Assembly (NCBI GenBank): GCA_030267565.1
Contig: BRXU01000003.1
Coordinates: 62,001-126,000 of the forward strand
Direction of reading: 5' to 3'
DNA length: 64,000 nt
Origin: Pleodorina starrii
Taxonomy: Eukaryota; Chlorophyta; Chlorophyceae; Chlamydomonadales; Volvocaceae
Part shown: one piece after another, positions 10,230 to 21,915 of the stretch
How positions within the stretch are numbered: position 1 is the first letter of the stretch
Layout: every line of letters begins with the position of its first letter
Position numbers and translations under genes: made by a program
Notes under the pieces: model-generated
What the model saw: the letters and a program-made list of their open reading frames with translations, nothing else
What the model was told of the DNA's origin: nothing
Database searches by the model: none

Positions 10230-10591
10230 TGCTGCCTGCCTGCCTGCCTGCCTGCTTGCCTGCCTACCAGGTTTATGCAGGCATGCACGGGATCTTTCTG
10301 GGGGATCTTTTGAAACAGAAAATAATAAAACAAACGAAAAAGGGTCGCGCAGGATTTGAACCGGCGATCTCTGGTGACGATTGTTGAAGAAATAATAATA
10401 AACCGTTTGCATTAATGAAGATTCGAACTGGCGACCTCTGGATTCCTTCGTCGGCGACCTTGCGACCGTGCGTTTTCCAGACATGCTAAAATCGGAAAAG
10501 ACATTGACCATACCTCCAGACTCCGATTTCTGCACGGCCGCCCCGGGTATCAAATCCCAAAGGGTTTGCATCATCCCAAAAGGGATTTGCA
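10230..10591. repeat. SINE-like composite repeat, copy E
   Basis: The order is a CTGCC/TGCC run, the body, an A-rich linker and a first tRNA-like T arm near 10350-10375. On the minus strand that arm is followed by acceptor-like GCGACCC and then TTTTT, a Pol III terminator context. A second motif lies near 10421-10440, followed by CCAGACATGC and TATCAAATCCC palindromes. It abuts the resumed array unit at 10592. Confidence 0.5.
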
Positions 10592-11255
10592 TTGACCCAT
10601 GTGTTGCTGGCAAGGATTGCAGGCCGCAACACTGTGCTGCGGCCATCCTCTGGTTGGAATCCACACATGGGATTTAAAACATACCCGCACATACCTGGGC
10701 CGGCTGCTGAATTTCTTTCATGGTACTTTCTTTCTGGGGATTTCCTGTCAAAGGGCCGGCTTAGGCAAAGGCTTTTAGCTACCGCATGCGTGGGCCTTTT
10801 GTTCCCTTTTTACGTGACGTGTTCATTGATGGGCATCGCATTGCTTCCTCATGTACTTGCTCATACATGTGCCTATCCTGAATGAAGGAGTTTGGCATCC
10901 ATATGTCTTTGACGATGGTGCGGTTTGAACCCACACCTGTACATACCGAAATGTTTCCTCCCTGAACTAATCCACGGAGTACAGAATTTCTGCACCTTTA
11001 CTTCTCCGAAAGTGCCCACCTTACGTTGAGCCGGCCTCATCTAGAAGTGCAATCAAAAGGTGTGGACACTATTTATGCTTGTAGTGAGGGTTTTAAAAGG
11101 TACGCATGTCGCTGGCCAGAGAGACAGACGAGGAAGGAGTCAATTGATACACTTTTTAACCGCTTACAAATGCGCACGCAACCTTACACAGCTGCCCAGC
11201 CGGCATCATGATTCCCTACTGTGAGAAACACTGTCACATCCAAGGAAAAAAGCGT

Positions 11256-11327
11256 ATCGCTGCCGGGACTCGAACCCGGGTCTCGAGAGTGAGAATCTCG
11301 TATCCTAACCGCCTAGACTATAGCGAA
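11256..11327 (-). tRNA. tRNA-Glu(CTC), weakened acceptor
   Basis: Anticodon loop TTCTCAC with stem CGAGA/TCTCG, and T arm CCGGG/CCCGG around TTCGAGT. In this variant the 3' acceptor reads CAGCGAT against 5' TTCGCTA, losing the first and last pairs (5 of 7 remain). A run of six T follows 3'. Confidence 0.65.
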
Positions 11328-11736
11328 TAAATGGCCTGGATAACAACACAATAATTGGTATCAACGCATGGTAAGTATGCGCTGCCCTTGCCGGGCAGCA
11401 CAACTGGTCGAATCCCACGTGTACGGCTTGCAGGCGCACATGTGTCTACATGGCCTCGCTCGGTAGCCGGCCACATGTAAGAAAGGAAGGCAGACCCATG
11501 ACATTATGTCAAACATGAAGCACCCATCCCTACTTGTGTATTTCAGGATATGATGACCTAGTCTGGCATAGGGATGCAGCTCTTTTAGAATATAATTTTA
11601 GTAGAATTATTAGAACTTAGAGAAGAATCATCGATGAGCGTTTAGGAGATTCTAGTGTCGTCCTTTTCTCATGCCTCGAAACCAATGCCTGTCATAAATT
11701 AAGGCGACAGACCAAAGTCATTTCCGCCCATCCAAA

Positions 11737-11973
11737 ATGGCCGATTCTGGTACCGGGTCGTCAAAGACCACTAGTAAGAAGGATACACACACTTATGGCA
11801 CGTGTGAGGTTGATGTGGCAGCCTATCATGACACTTTGAAGGGTGCCAAAGCAAAGAAAAGCACTGTATGGTGGTCACCTTTCACCGTGCTTCTACTCGA
11901 GGGTGTTGTACAGCTTATGTGCACCGTCCATGATTGTAAAATTGGTAGTCCATATAGATTACTATCTTATTAA
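11737..11973 (+). CDS. Conserved 78-codon open frame of the repeat unit (doubtful gene)
   Basis: I do not recognise a family. The frame starts MADSGTGSSK in a favourable context (A at -3, G at +4), has a Lys/Thr-rich N-terminus and a hydrophobic stretch (FTVLLLEG), and ends at TAA. It is repeated at every anchor and stays open in all units except 59616, where a 14-bp deletion breaks it. Copies differ by His/Tyr, Thr/Asn, and Tyr/Phe/Cys changes plus silent changes, with no visible excess of silent changes. Because the array is recently homogenised, openness alone is weak support. It could be a relic exon of a captured gene. Confidence 0.2.
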   Translation: MADSGTGSSKTTSKKDTHTYGTCEVDVAAYHDTLKGAKAKKSTVWWSPFTVLLLEGVVQLMCTVHDCKIGSPYRLLSY

Positions 11974-12230
11974 ATATAAACTTATCCCAAGCCCAATGAG
12001 TGCGTTCTCCAGTTGCCCTTGTCAATTTCTTTCATGGAATGGTTCTGGGGATTTCCTGTCAAGGGCCGGCTTAGGCAAGGCTCTTAATAGCTGCTGCACG
12101 CATTAACCAATACTGCAATATTTGCAGGCATGAAAAACATAGAAGACCCTACAATAGAACGTTTCACTAATGTTCTACTTTTTGACTTTGAAATACCTGG
12201 GTGATGAGTCTCACCCATTAAAACTCCTAT

Positions 12231-12302
12231 TGACCCCATTGGGACTTGAACCCACAACCTTCGGATTTGGAATCCGCTGCCCCACCATTGGGCCATGGAG
12301 CC
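12231..12302 (-). tRNA. tRNA-Trp(CCA), one T-stem mismatch
   Basis: This has the full length of the intact copy but CCCAC of the T stem reads CCCAA, so the outer T-stem pair is lost. It is shared only with the next copy (14007). Confidence 0.7.
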
Positions 12303-12686
12303 GCTGCTCATCGTAATGAAAGTCCTCATCCTGAATACATGCAGAATAGTTGCAACCGCATCGTGTGTTGACCCATGTGTTGCTGGCAAGGATTGCAGGC
12401 CGCAACACTGTGCTGCGGCCATCCTCTGGTTGGAATCCACACATGGGATTTAAAACATACCCGCACATACCTGGGCCGGCTGCTGAATTTCTTTCATGGT
12501 ACTTTCTTTCTGGGGATTTCCTGTCAAAGGGCCGGCTTAGGCAAAGGCTTTTAGCTACCGCATGCATGGGCCTTTTGTTCCCTTTTTACGTGACGTGTTC
12601 ATTGATGGGCATCGCATTGCTTCCTCATGTACTTGCTCATACATGTGCCTATCCTGAATGAAGGAGTTTGGCATCCATATGTCTTT

Positions 12687-12755
12687 GACGATGGTGCGGT
12701 TTGAACCCACACCTATACATACCGAAATGTTTCCTCCCTGAACTAATCCACGGAG
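12687..12755 (-). pseudogene. Degenerate tRNA-like sequence, representative of one per unit
   Basis: On the minus strand this shows a D-arm-like TTAGTTCAGGGAGG, an anticodon-arm-like ACAT-TTCGGT-ATGT, and a T arm GTGGG/CGCAC around TTCAAAC with 4 of 5 pairs. The acceptor ends do not pair. It lies about 215 bp from a segment that is a diverged copy of the one about 208 bp from tRNA-Trp, so it is probably a decayed paralogue of tRNA-Trp inside the unit. The loop could be read as CGG (Pro), but the structure is too poor to assign. Confidence 0.4.
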
Positions 12756-13031
12756 TACAGAATTTCTGCACCTTTACTTCTCCGAAAGTGCCCACCTTAC
12801 GTTGAGCCGGCCTCATCTAGAAGTGCAATCAAAAGGTGTGGACACTATTTATGCTTGTAGTGAGGGTTTTAAAAGGTACGCATGTCGCTGGCCAGAGAGA
12901 CAGACGAGGAAGGAGTCAATTGATACACTTTTTAACCGCTTACAAATGCGCACGCAACCTTACACAGCTGCCCAGCCGGCATCATGATTCCCTACTGTGA
13001 GAAACACTGTCATATCCAAGGAAAAAAGCGT

Positions 13032-13103
13032 ATCACTGCCGGGACTCGAACCCGGGTCTCGAGAGTGAGAATCTCGTATCCTAACCGCCTAGACTATAGC
13101 GAA
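13032..13103 (-). tRNA. tRNA-Glu(CTC), weakened acceptor
   Basis: Like the copy at 11256, with an additional G-to-A (plus strand) change giving a G-U acceptor pair. The anticodon and T arms are intact. Confidence 0.6.
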
Positions 13104-14006
13104 TAAATGGCCTGGATAACAACACAATAATTGGTATCAACGCATGGTAAGTATGCGCTGCCCTTGCCGGGCAGCACAACTGGTCGAATCCCACGTGTAC
13201 GGCTTGCAGGCGCACATGTGTCTACATGGCCTCGCTCGGTAGCCGGCCACATGTAAGAAAGGAAGGCAGACCCATGACATTATGTCAAACATGAAGCACC
13301 CATCCCTACTTGTGTATTTCAGGATATGATGACCTAGTCTGGCATAGGGATGCAGCTCTTTTAGAATATAATTTTAGTAGAATTATTAGAACTTAGAGAA
13401 GAATCATCGATGAGCGTTTAGGAGATTCTAGTGTCGTCCTTTTCTCATGCCTCGAAACCAATGCCTGTCATAAATTAAGGCGACAGACCAAAGTCATTTC
13501 CGCCCATCCAAAATGGCCGATTCTGGTACCGGGTCGTCAAAGACCACTAGTAAGAAGGATACACACACTTATGGCACGTGTGAGGTTGATGTGGCAGCCT
13601 ATCATGACACTTTGAAGGGTGCCAAAGCAAAGAAAAGCACTGTATGGTGGTCACCTTTCACCGTGCTTCTACTCGAGGGTGTTGTACAGCTTATGTGCAC
13701 CGTCCATGATTGTAAAATTGGTAGTCCATATAGATTACTATCTTATTAAATATAAACTTATCCCAAGCCCAATGAGTGCGTTCTCCAGTTGCCCTTGTCA
13801 ATTTCTTTCATGGAATGGTTCTGGGGATTTCCTGTCAAGGGCCGGCTTAGGCAAGGCTCTTAATAGCTGCTGCACGCATTAACCAATACTGCAATATTTG
13901 CAGGCATGAAAAACATAGAAGACCCTACAATAGAACGTTTCACTAATGTTCTACTTTTTGACTTTGAAATACCTGGGTGATGAGTCTCACCCATTAAAAC
14001 TCCTAT

Positions 14007-14078
14007 TGACCCCATTGGGACTTGAACCCACAACCTTCGGATTTGGAATCCGCTGCCCCACCATTGGGCCATGGAGCC
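14007..14078 (-). tRNA. tRNA-Trp(CCA), one T-stem mismatch
   Basis: Same outer T-stem mismatch as the copy at 12231; otherwise intact. Confidence 0.7.
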
Positions 14079-14807
14079 GCTGCTCATCGTAATGAAAGTC
14101 CTCATCCTGAATACATGCAGAATAGTTGCAACCGCATCGTGTGTTGACCCATGTGTTGCTGGCAAGGATTGCAGGCCGCAACACTGTGCTGCGGCCATCC
14201 TCTGGTTGGAATCCACACATGGGATTTAAAACATACCCGCACATACCTGGGCCGGCTGCTGAATTTCTTTCATGGTACTTTCTTTCTGGGGATTTCCTGT
14301 CAAAGGGCCGGCTTAGGCAAAGGCTTTTAGCTACCGCATGCATGGGCCTTTTGTTCCCTTTTTACGTGACGTGTTCATTGATGGGCATCGCATTGCTTCC
14401 TCATGTACTTGCTCATACATGTGCCTATCCTGAATGAAGGAGTTTGGCATCCATATGTCTTTGACGATGGTGCGGTTTGAACCCACACCTATACATACCG
14501 AAATGTTTCCTCCCTGAACTAATCCACGGAGTACAGAATTTCTGCACCTTTACTTCTCCGAAAGTGCCCACCTTACGTTGAGCCGGCCTCATCTAGAAGT
14601 GCAATCAAAAGGTGTGGACACTATTTATGCTTGTAGTGAGGGTTTTAAAAGGTACGCATGTCGCTGGCCAGAGAGACAGACGAGGAAGGAGTCAATTGAT
14701 ACACTTTTTAACCGCTTACAAATGCGCACGCAACCTTACACAGCTGCCCAGCCGGCATCATGATTCCCTACTGTGAGAAACACTGTCATATCCAAGGAAA
14801 AAAGCGT

Positions 14808-14879
14808 ATCACTGCCGGGACTCGAACCCGGGTCTCGAGAGTGAGAATCTCGTATCCTAACCGCCTAGACTATAGCGAA
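14808..14879 (-). tRNA. tRNA-Glu(CTC), weakened acceptor
   Basis: Identical in its acceptor changes to the copy at 13032. Confidence 0.6.
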
Positions 14880-15782
14880 TAAATGGCCTGGATAACAACA
14901 CAATAATTGGTATCAACGCATGGTAAGTATGCGCTGCCCTTGCCGGGCAGCACAACTGGTCGAATCCCACGTGTACGGCTTGCAGGTGCACATGTGTCTA
15001 CATGGCCTCGCTCGGTAGCCGGCCACATGTAAGAAAGGAAGGCAGACCCATGACATTATGTCAAACATGAAGCACCCATCCCTACTTGTGTATTTCAGGA
15101 TATGATGACCTAGTCTGGCATAGGGATGCAGCTCTTTTAGAATATAATTTTAGTAGAATTATTAGAACTTAGAGAAGAATCATCGATGAGCGTTTAGGAG
15201 ATTCTAGTGTCGTCCTTTTCTCATGCCTCGAAACCAATGCCTGTCATAAATTAAGGCGACAGACCAAAGTCATTTCCGCCCATCCAAAATGGCCGATTCT
15301 GGTACCGGGTCATCAAAGACCACTAGTAAGAAGGATACACACACTTATGGCACGTGTGAGGTTGATGTGGCAGCCTATCATGACACTTTGAAGGGTGCCA
15401 AAGCAAAGAAAAGCACTGTATGGTGGTCACCTTTCACCGTGCTTCTACTCGAGGGTGTTGTACAGCTTATGTGCACCGTCCATGATTGTAAAATTGGTAG
15501 TCCATATAGATTACTATCTTATTAAATATAAACTTATCCCAAGCCCAATGAGTGCGTTCTCCAGTTGCCCTTGTCAATTTCTTTCATGGAATGGTTCTGG
15601 GGATTTCCTGTCAAGGGCCGGCTTAGGCAAGGCTCTTAATAGCTGCTGCACGCATTAACCAATACTGCAATATTTGCAGGCATGAAAAACATAGAAGACC
15701 CTACAATAGAACGTTTCACTAATGTTCTACTTTTTGACTTTGAAATACCTGGGTGATGAGTCTCACCCATTAAAACTCCTAT

Positions 15783-15851
15783 TGACCCCAGTGGGACTTG
15801 AACCAACCTTCGGATTTGGAATCCGCTGCCCCACCATTGGGCCATGGAGCC
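15783..15851 (-). pseudogene. tRNA-Trp with 3-nt deletion
   Basis: Three nucleotides are missing at the variable loop/T-stem boundary (plus strand ACCAACC instead of ACCCACAACC). Only two variable-loop bases and an imperfect T stem remain. This is the most upstream occurrence of a lesion that dominates units 29506-52222. Confidence 0.7.
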
Positions 15852-16581
15852 GCTGCTCATCGTAATGAAAGTCCTCATCCTGAATACATGCAGAATAGTT
15901 GCAACCGCATCATGTGTGTTGACCCATGTGTTGCTGGCAAGGATTGCAGGCCGCAACACTGTGCTGCGGCCATCCTCTGGTTGGAATCCACACATGCAAT
16001 TTAAAACATACCCGCACATACCTGGGCCGGCTGCTGAATTTCTTTCATGGTACTTTCTTTCTGGGGATTTCCAGTCAAAGGGCCGGCTTAGGCAAAGGCT
16101 TTTAGCTACCGCATGCGTGGGCCTTTTGTTCCCTTTTTACGTGACGTGTTCATTGATGGGCATCGCATTGCTTCCTCATGTACTTGCTCATACATGTGCC
16201 TATCCTGAATGAAGGAGTTTGGCATCCATATATCTTTGACGATGGTGCGGTTTGAACCCACACCTATACATACCGAAATGTTTCCTCCCTGAACTAATCC
16301 ACGGAGTACAGAATTTCTGCACCTTTACTTCTCCGAAAGTGCCCACCTTACGTTGAGCCGGCCTCATCTAGAAGTGCAATCAAAATGTGTGGACACTATT
16401 TATGCTTGTAGTGAGGTTTTTAAAAGGTACGCATGTCGCTGGCCAGAGAGACAGACGAGGAAGGAGTCAATTGATACACTTTTTAACCGCTTACAAATGC
16501 GCACGCAACCTTACACAGCTGCCCAGCCGGCATCATGATTCCCTACTGTGAGAAACACTGTCATATCCAAGGAAAAAGCGT

Positions 16582-16653
16582 TTCGCTACCGGGACTCGAA
16601 CCCGGGTCTCGAGAGTGAGAATCTCGTATCCTAACCGCCTAGACTATAGCGAA
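16582..16653 (-). tRNA. tRNA-Glu(CTC), intact
   Basis: Glu tRNA decoding GAG. The acceptor TTCGCTA pairs perfectly with TAGCGAA, discriminator A. The D arm (TAGTCTAGGCGGTTAGGAT) and T arm match the plant-type tRNA-Glu. The anticodon stem CGAGA/TCTCG is perfect around TTCTCAC. There is no intron and no encoded CCA, and a run of five T follows 3'. Confidence 0.9.
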
Positions 16654-17556
16654 TACATGGCCTGGACAACAATGCAATAATTTGTAACAACGCATGGTAA
16701 GTATGCGCTGCCCTTGCCGGGCAGCACAACTGGTCGAATCCCACGTGTACGGCTTGCAGGCGCACATGTGTCTACATGGCCTCGCTCGGTAGCCGGCCAC
16801 ATGTAAGAAAGGAAGGCAGACCCATGACATTATGTCAAACATGAAGCACCCATCCCTACTTGTGTATTTCAGGATATGATGACCTAGTCTGGCATAGGGA
16901 TGCAGCTCTTTTAGAATATAATTTTAGTAGAATTATTAGAACTTAGAGAAGAATCATCGATGAGCGTTTAGGAGATTCTAGTGTCGTCCTTTTCTCATGC
17001 CTCGAAACCAATGCCTGTCATAAATTAAGGCGACAGACCAAAGTCATTTCCGCCCATCCAAAATGGCCGATTCTGGTACCGGGTCGTCAAAGACCACTAG
17101 TAAGAAGGATACACACACTTATGGCACGTGTGAGGTTGATGTGGCAGCCTATCATGACACTTTGAAGGGTGCCAAAGCAAAGAAAAGCACTGTATGGTGG
17201 TCACCTTTCACCGTGCTTCTACTCGAGGGTGTTGTACAGCTTATGTGCACCGTCCATGATTGTAAAATTGGTAGTCCATTTAGATTACTATCTTATTAAA
17301 TATAAACTTATCCCAAGCCCAATGAGTGCGTTCTCCAGTTGCCCTTGTCAATTTCTTTCATGGAATGGTTCTGGGGATTTCCTGTCAAGGGCCGGCTTAG
17401 GCAAGGCTCTTAATAGCTGCTGCACGCATTAACCAATACTGCAATATTTGCAGGCATGAAAAACATAGAAGACCCTACAATAGAACGTTTCACTAATGTT
17501 CTACTTTTTGACTTTGAAATACCTGGGTGATGAGTCTCACCCATTAAAACTCCTAT

Positions 17557-17628
17557 TGACCCCAGTGGGACTTGAACCCACAACCTTCGGTTTTGGAATC
17601 CGCTGCCCCACCATTGGGCCATGGAGCC
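17557..17628 (-). tRNA. tRNA-Trp(CCA), anticodon-stem mismatch
   Basis: The base closing the anticodon loop on the 3' side is changed (plus strand GGTTTTGG), giving A31-A39. The rest is intact. Confidence 0.6.
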
Positions 17629-18359
17629 GCTGCTCATCGGAATAAAAGTCCTCATCCTGAATACATGCAGAATAGTTGCAACCGCATCATGTGTGTTGAC
17701 CCATGTGTTGCTGGCAAGGATTGCAGGCCGCAACACTGTGCTGCGGCCATCCTCTGGTTGGAATCCACACATGCAATTTAAAACATACCCGCACATACCT
17801 GGGCCGGCTGCTGAATTTCTTTCATGGTACTTTCTTTCTGGGGATTTCCAGTCAAAGGGCCGGCTTAGGCAAAGGCTTTTAGCTACCGCATGCGTGGGCC
17901 TTTTGTTCCCTTTTTACGTGACATGTTCATTGATGGGCATCGCATTGCTTCCTCATGTACTTGCTCATACATGTGCCTATCCTGAATGAAGGAGTTTGGC
18001 ATCCATATATCTTTGACGATGGTGCGGTTTGAACCCACACCTATACATACCGAAATGTTTCCTCCCTGAACTAATCCACGGAGTACAGAATTTCTGCACC
18101 TTTACTTCTCCGAAAGTGCCCACCTTACGTTGAGCCGGCCTCATCTAGAAGTGCAATCAAAATGTGTGGACACTATTTATGCTTGTAGTGAGGTTTTTAA
18201 AAGGTACGCATGTCGCTGGCCAGAGAGACAGACGAGGAAGGAGTCAATTGATACACTTTTTAACCGCTTACAAATGCGCACGCAACCTTACACAGCTGCC
18301 CAGCCGGCATCATGATTCCCTACTGTGAGAAACACTGTCATATCCAAGGAAAAAAGCGT

Positions 18360-18431
18360 ATCGCTGCCGGGACTCGAACCCGGGTCTCGAGAGTGAGAAT
18401 CTCGTATCCTAACCGCCTAGACTATAGCGAA
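18360..18431 (-). tRNA. tRNA-Glu(CTC), weakened acceptor
   Basis: Same acceptor variant as at 11256 (both terminal pairs lost). Confidence 0.65.
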
Positions 18432-19334
18432 TACATGGCCTGGACAACAATGCAATAATTCGTATCAACGCATGGTAAGTATGCGCTGCCCTTGCCGGGC
18501 AGCACAACTGGTCGAATCCCACGTGTACGGCTTGCAGGCGCACATGTGTCTACATGGCCTCGCTCGGTAGCCGGCCACATGTAAGAAAGGAAGGCAGACC
18601 CATGACATTATGTCAAACATGAAGCACCCATCCCTACTTGTGTATTTCAGGATATGATGACCTAGTCTGGCATAGGGATGCAGCTCTTTTAGAATATAAT
18701 TTTAGTAGAATTATTAGAACTTAGAGAAGAATCATCGATGAGCGTTTAGGAGATTCTAGTGTCGTCCTTTTCTCATGCCTCGAAACCAATGCCTGTCATA
18801 AATTAAGGCGACAGACCAAAGTCATTTCCGCCCATCCAAAATGGCCGATTCTGGTACCGGGTCGTCAAAGACCACTAGTAAGAAGGATACACACACTTAT
18901 GGCACGTGTGAGGTTGATGTGGCAGCCTATCATGACACTTTGAAGGGTGCCAAAGCAAAGAAAAGCACTGTATGGTGGTCACCTTTCACCGTGCTTCTAC
19001 TCGAGGGTGTTGTACAGCTTATGTGCACCGTCCATGATTGTAAAATTGGTAGTCCATATAGATTACTATCTTATTAAATATAAACTTATCCCAAGCCCAA
19101 TGAGTGCGTTCTCCAGTTGCCCTTGTCAATTTCTTTCATGGAATGGTTCTGGGGATTTCCTGTCAAGGGCCGGCTTAGGCAAGGCTCTTAAAAGCTGCTG
19201 CATGCATTAACCAATACTGCAATATTTGCAGGCATGAAAAACATAGAAGACCCTACAATAGAATGTTTCACTAATGTTCTACTTTTTGACTTTGAAATAC
19301 CTGGGTGATGAGTCTCACCCATTAAAACTCCTAT

Positions 19335-19406
19335 TGACCCCAGTGGGACTTGAACCCACAACCTTCGGATTTGGAATCCGCTGCCCCACCATTGGGCCAT
19401 GGAGCC
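19335..19406 (-). tRNA. tRNA-Trp(CCA), intact
   Basis: Identical in its structural positions to the copy at 4942. Confidence 0.88.
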
Positions 19407-20136
19407 GCTGCTCATCGTAATGAAAGTCCTCATCCTGAATACATGCAGAATAGTTGCAACCGCATCATGTGTGTTGACCCATGTGTTGCTGGCAAGGAAT
19501 GCAGGCCGCAACACTGTGCTGCGGCCATCCTCTGGTTGGAATCCACACATGGGATTTAAAACATACCCGCACATACCTGGGCCGGCTGCTGAATTTCTTT
19601 CATGGTACTTTCTTTCTGGGGATTTCCAGTCAAAGGGCCGGCTTAGGCAAAGGCTTTTAGCTACCGCATGCGTGGGCCTTTTGTTCCCTTTTTACGTGAC
19701 GTGTTCATTGATGGGCATCGCATTGCTTCCTCATGTACTTGCTCATACATGTGCCTATCCTGAATGAAGGAGTTTGGCATCCATATGTCTTTGACGATGG
19801 TGCGGTTTGAACCCACACCTATACATACCGAAATGTTTCCTCCCTGAACTAATCCACGGAGTACAGAATTTCTGCACCTTTACTTCTCCGAAAGTGCCCA
19901 CCTTACGTTGAGCCGGCCTCATCTAGAAGTGCAATCAAAAGGTGTGGACACTATTTATGCTTGTAGTGAGGGTTTTAAAAGGTACGCATGTCGCTGGCCA
20001 GAGAGACAGACGAGGAAGGAGTCAATTGATACACTTTTTAACCGCTTACAAATGCGCACGCAACCTTACACAGCTGCCCAGCCGGCATCATGATTCCCTA
20101 CTGTGAGAAACACTGTCATATCCAAGGAAAAAGCGT

Positions 20137-20208
20137 TTCGCTACCGGGACTCGAACCCGGGTCTCGAGAGTGAGAATTTCGTATCCTAACCGCCTAGACT
20201 ATAGCGAA
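20137..20208 (-). tRNA. tRNA-Glu(CTC), anticodon-stem mismatch
   Basis: The acceptor is perfect, but the plus-strand GAATTTCG change breaks one anticodon-stem pair (A30-C40). Confidence 0.65.
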
Positions 20209-21111
20209 TAAATGGCCTGGACAACAACACAATAATTGGTATCAACGCATGGTAAGTATGCGCTGCCCTTGCCGGGCAGCACAACTGGTCGAATCCCACG
20301 TGTACGGCTTGCAGGCGCACATGTGTCTACATGGCCTCGCTCGGTAGCCGGCCACATGTAAGAAAGGAAGGCAGACCCATGACATTATGTCAAACATGAA
20401 GCACCCATCCCTACTTGTGTATTTCAGGATATGATGACCTAGTCTGGCATAGGGATGCAGCTCTTTTAGAATATAATTTTAGTAGAATTATTAGAACTTA
20501 GAGAAGAATCATCGATGAGCGTTTAGGAGATTCTAGTGTCGTCCTTTTCTCATGCCTCGAAACCAATGCCTGTCATAAATTAAGGCGACAGACCAAAGTC
20601 ATTTCCGCCCATCCAAAATGGCCGATTCTGGTACCGGGTCGTCAAAGACCACTAGTAAGAAGGATACATACACTTATGGCACGTGTGAGGTTGATGTGGC
20701 GGCCTATCATGACACTTTGAAGGGTGCCAAAGCAAAGAAAAGCAATGTATGGTGGTCACCTTTCACCGTGCTTCTACTCGAGGGTGTTGTACAGCTTATG
20801 TGCACCGTCCATGATTGTAAAATTGGTAGTCCATATAGATTACTATCTTATTAAATATAAACTTATCCCAAGCCCAATGAGTGCGTTCTCCAGTTGCCCT
20901 TGTCAATTTCTTTCATGGAATGGTTCTGGGGATTTCCTGTCAAGGGCCGGCTTAGGCAAGGCTCTTAAAAGCTGCTGCATGCATTAACCAATACTGCAAT
21001 ATTTGCAGGCATGAAAAACATAGAAGACCCTACAATAGAATGTTTCACTAATGTTCTACTTTTTGACTTTGAAATACCTGGGTGATGAGTCTCACCCATT
21101 AAAACTCCTAT

Positions 21112-21183
21112 TGACCCCAGTGGGACTTGAACCCACAACCTTCGGATTTGGAATCTGCTGCCCCACCATTGGGCCATGGAGCC
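21112..21183 (-). tRNA. tRNA-Trp(CCA), anticodon-stem mismatch
   Basis: The change AATCCGC to AATCTGC (plus strand) replaces a central G-C pair of the anticodon stem with A-C. Confidence 0.6.
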
Positions 21184-21915
21184 GCTGCTCATCGTAATGA
21201 AAGTCCTCATCCTGAATACATGCAGAATAGTTGCAACCGCATCATGTGTGTTGACCCATGTGTTGCTGGCAAGGAATGCAGGCCGCAACACTGTGCTGCG
21301 GCCATCCTCTGGTTGGAATCCACACATGGGATTTAAAACATACCCGCACATACCTGGGCCGGCTGCTGAATTTCTTTCATGGTACTTTCTTTCTGGGGAT
21401 TTCCAGTCAAAGGGCCGGCTTAGGCAAAGGCTTTTAGCCTACCGCATGCGTGGGCCTTTTGTTCCCTTTTTACGTGACGTGTTCATTGATGGGCATCGCA
21501 TTGCTTCCTCATGTACTTGCTCATACATGTGCCTATCCTGAATGAAGGAGTTTGGCATCCATATGTCTTTGACGATGGTGCGGTTTGAACCCACACCTAT
21601 ACATACCGAAATGTTTCCTCCCTGAACTAATCCACGGAGTACAGAATTTCTGCACCTTTACTTCTCCGAAAGTGCCCACCTTACGTTGAGCCGGCCTCAT
21701 CTAGAAGTGCAATCAAAAGGTGTGGACACTATTTATGCTTGTAGTGAGGGTTTTAAAAGGTACGCATGTCGCTGGCCAGAGAGACAGACGAGGAAGGAGT
21801 CAATTGATACACTTTTTAACCGCTTACAAATGCGCACGCAACCTTACACAGCTGCCCAGCCGGCATCATGATTCCCTACTGTGAGAAACACTGTCATATC
21901 CAAGGAAAAAAGCGT

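Larger units (their letters stand above)
5080..10591. other. 5.5-kb block of C-rich/SINE-like DNA inserted in unit 1
   Basis: Removing this block restores a unit of 1777 bp, the normal period. The block starts with an ACTGGCCTTCGGCTCGCC segment and holds CCGAAA tracts, two large tandem duplications and two SINE-like copies. It ends in AAAAGGGATTTGCA. I see no clear target duplication or terminal inverted repeats, so the mechanism (transposition, template switch, or recombination between palindromes) is open. No gene is recognised within it. Confidence 0.75.

Noticed and set aside
12211..12661. 118- to 128-codon minus-strand and 122-codon plus-strand frames repeated in each unit
   Set aside because: They run through tRNA-Trp on one or other strand and have indels between copies tied to the tRNA lesions. 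The repeated openness follows from array homogenisation.
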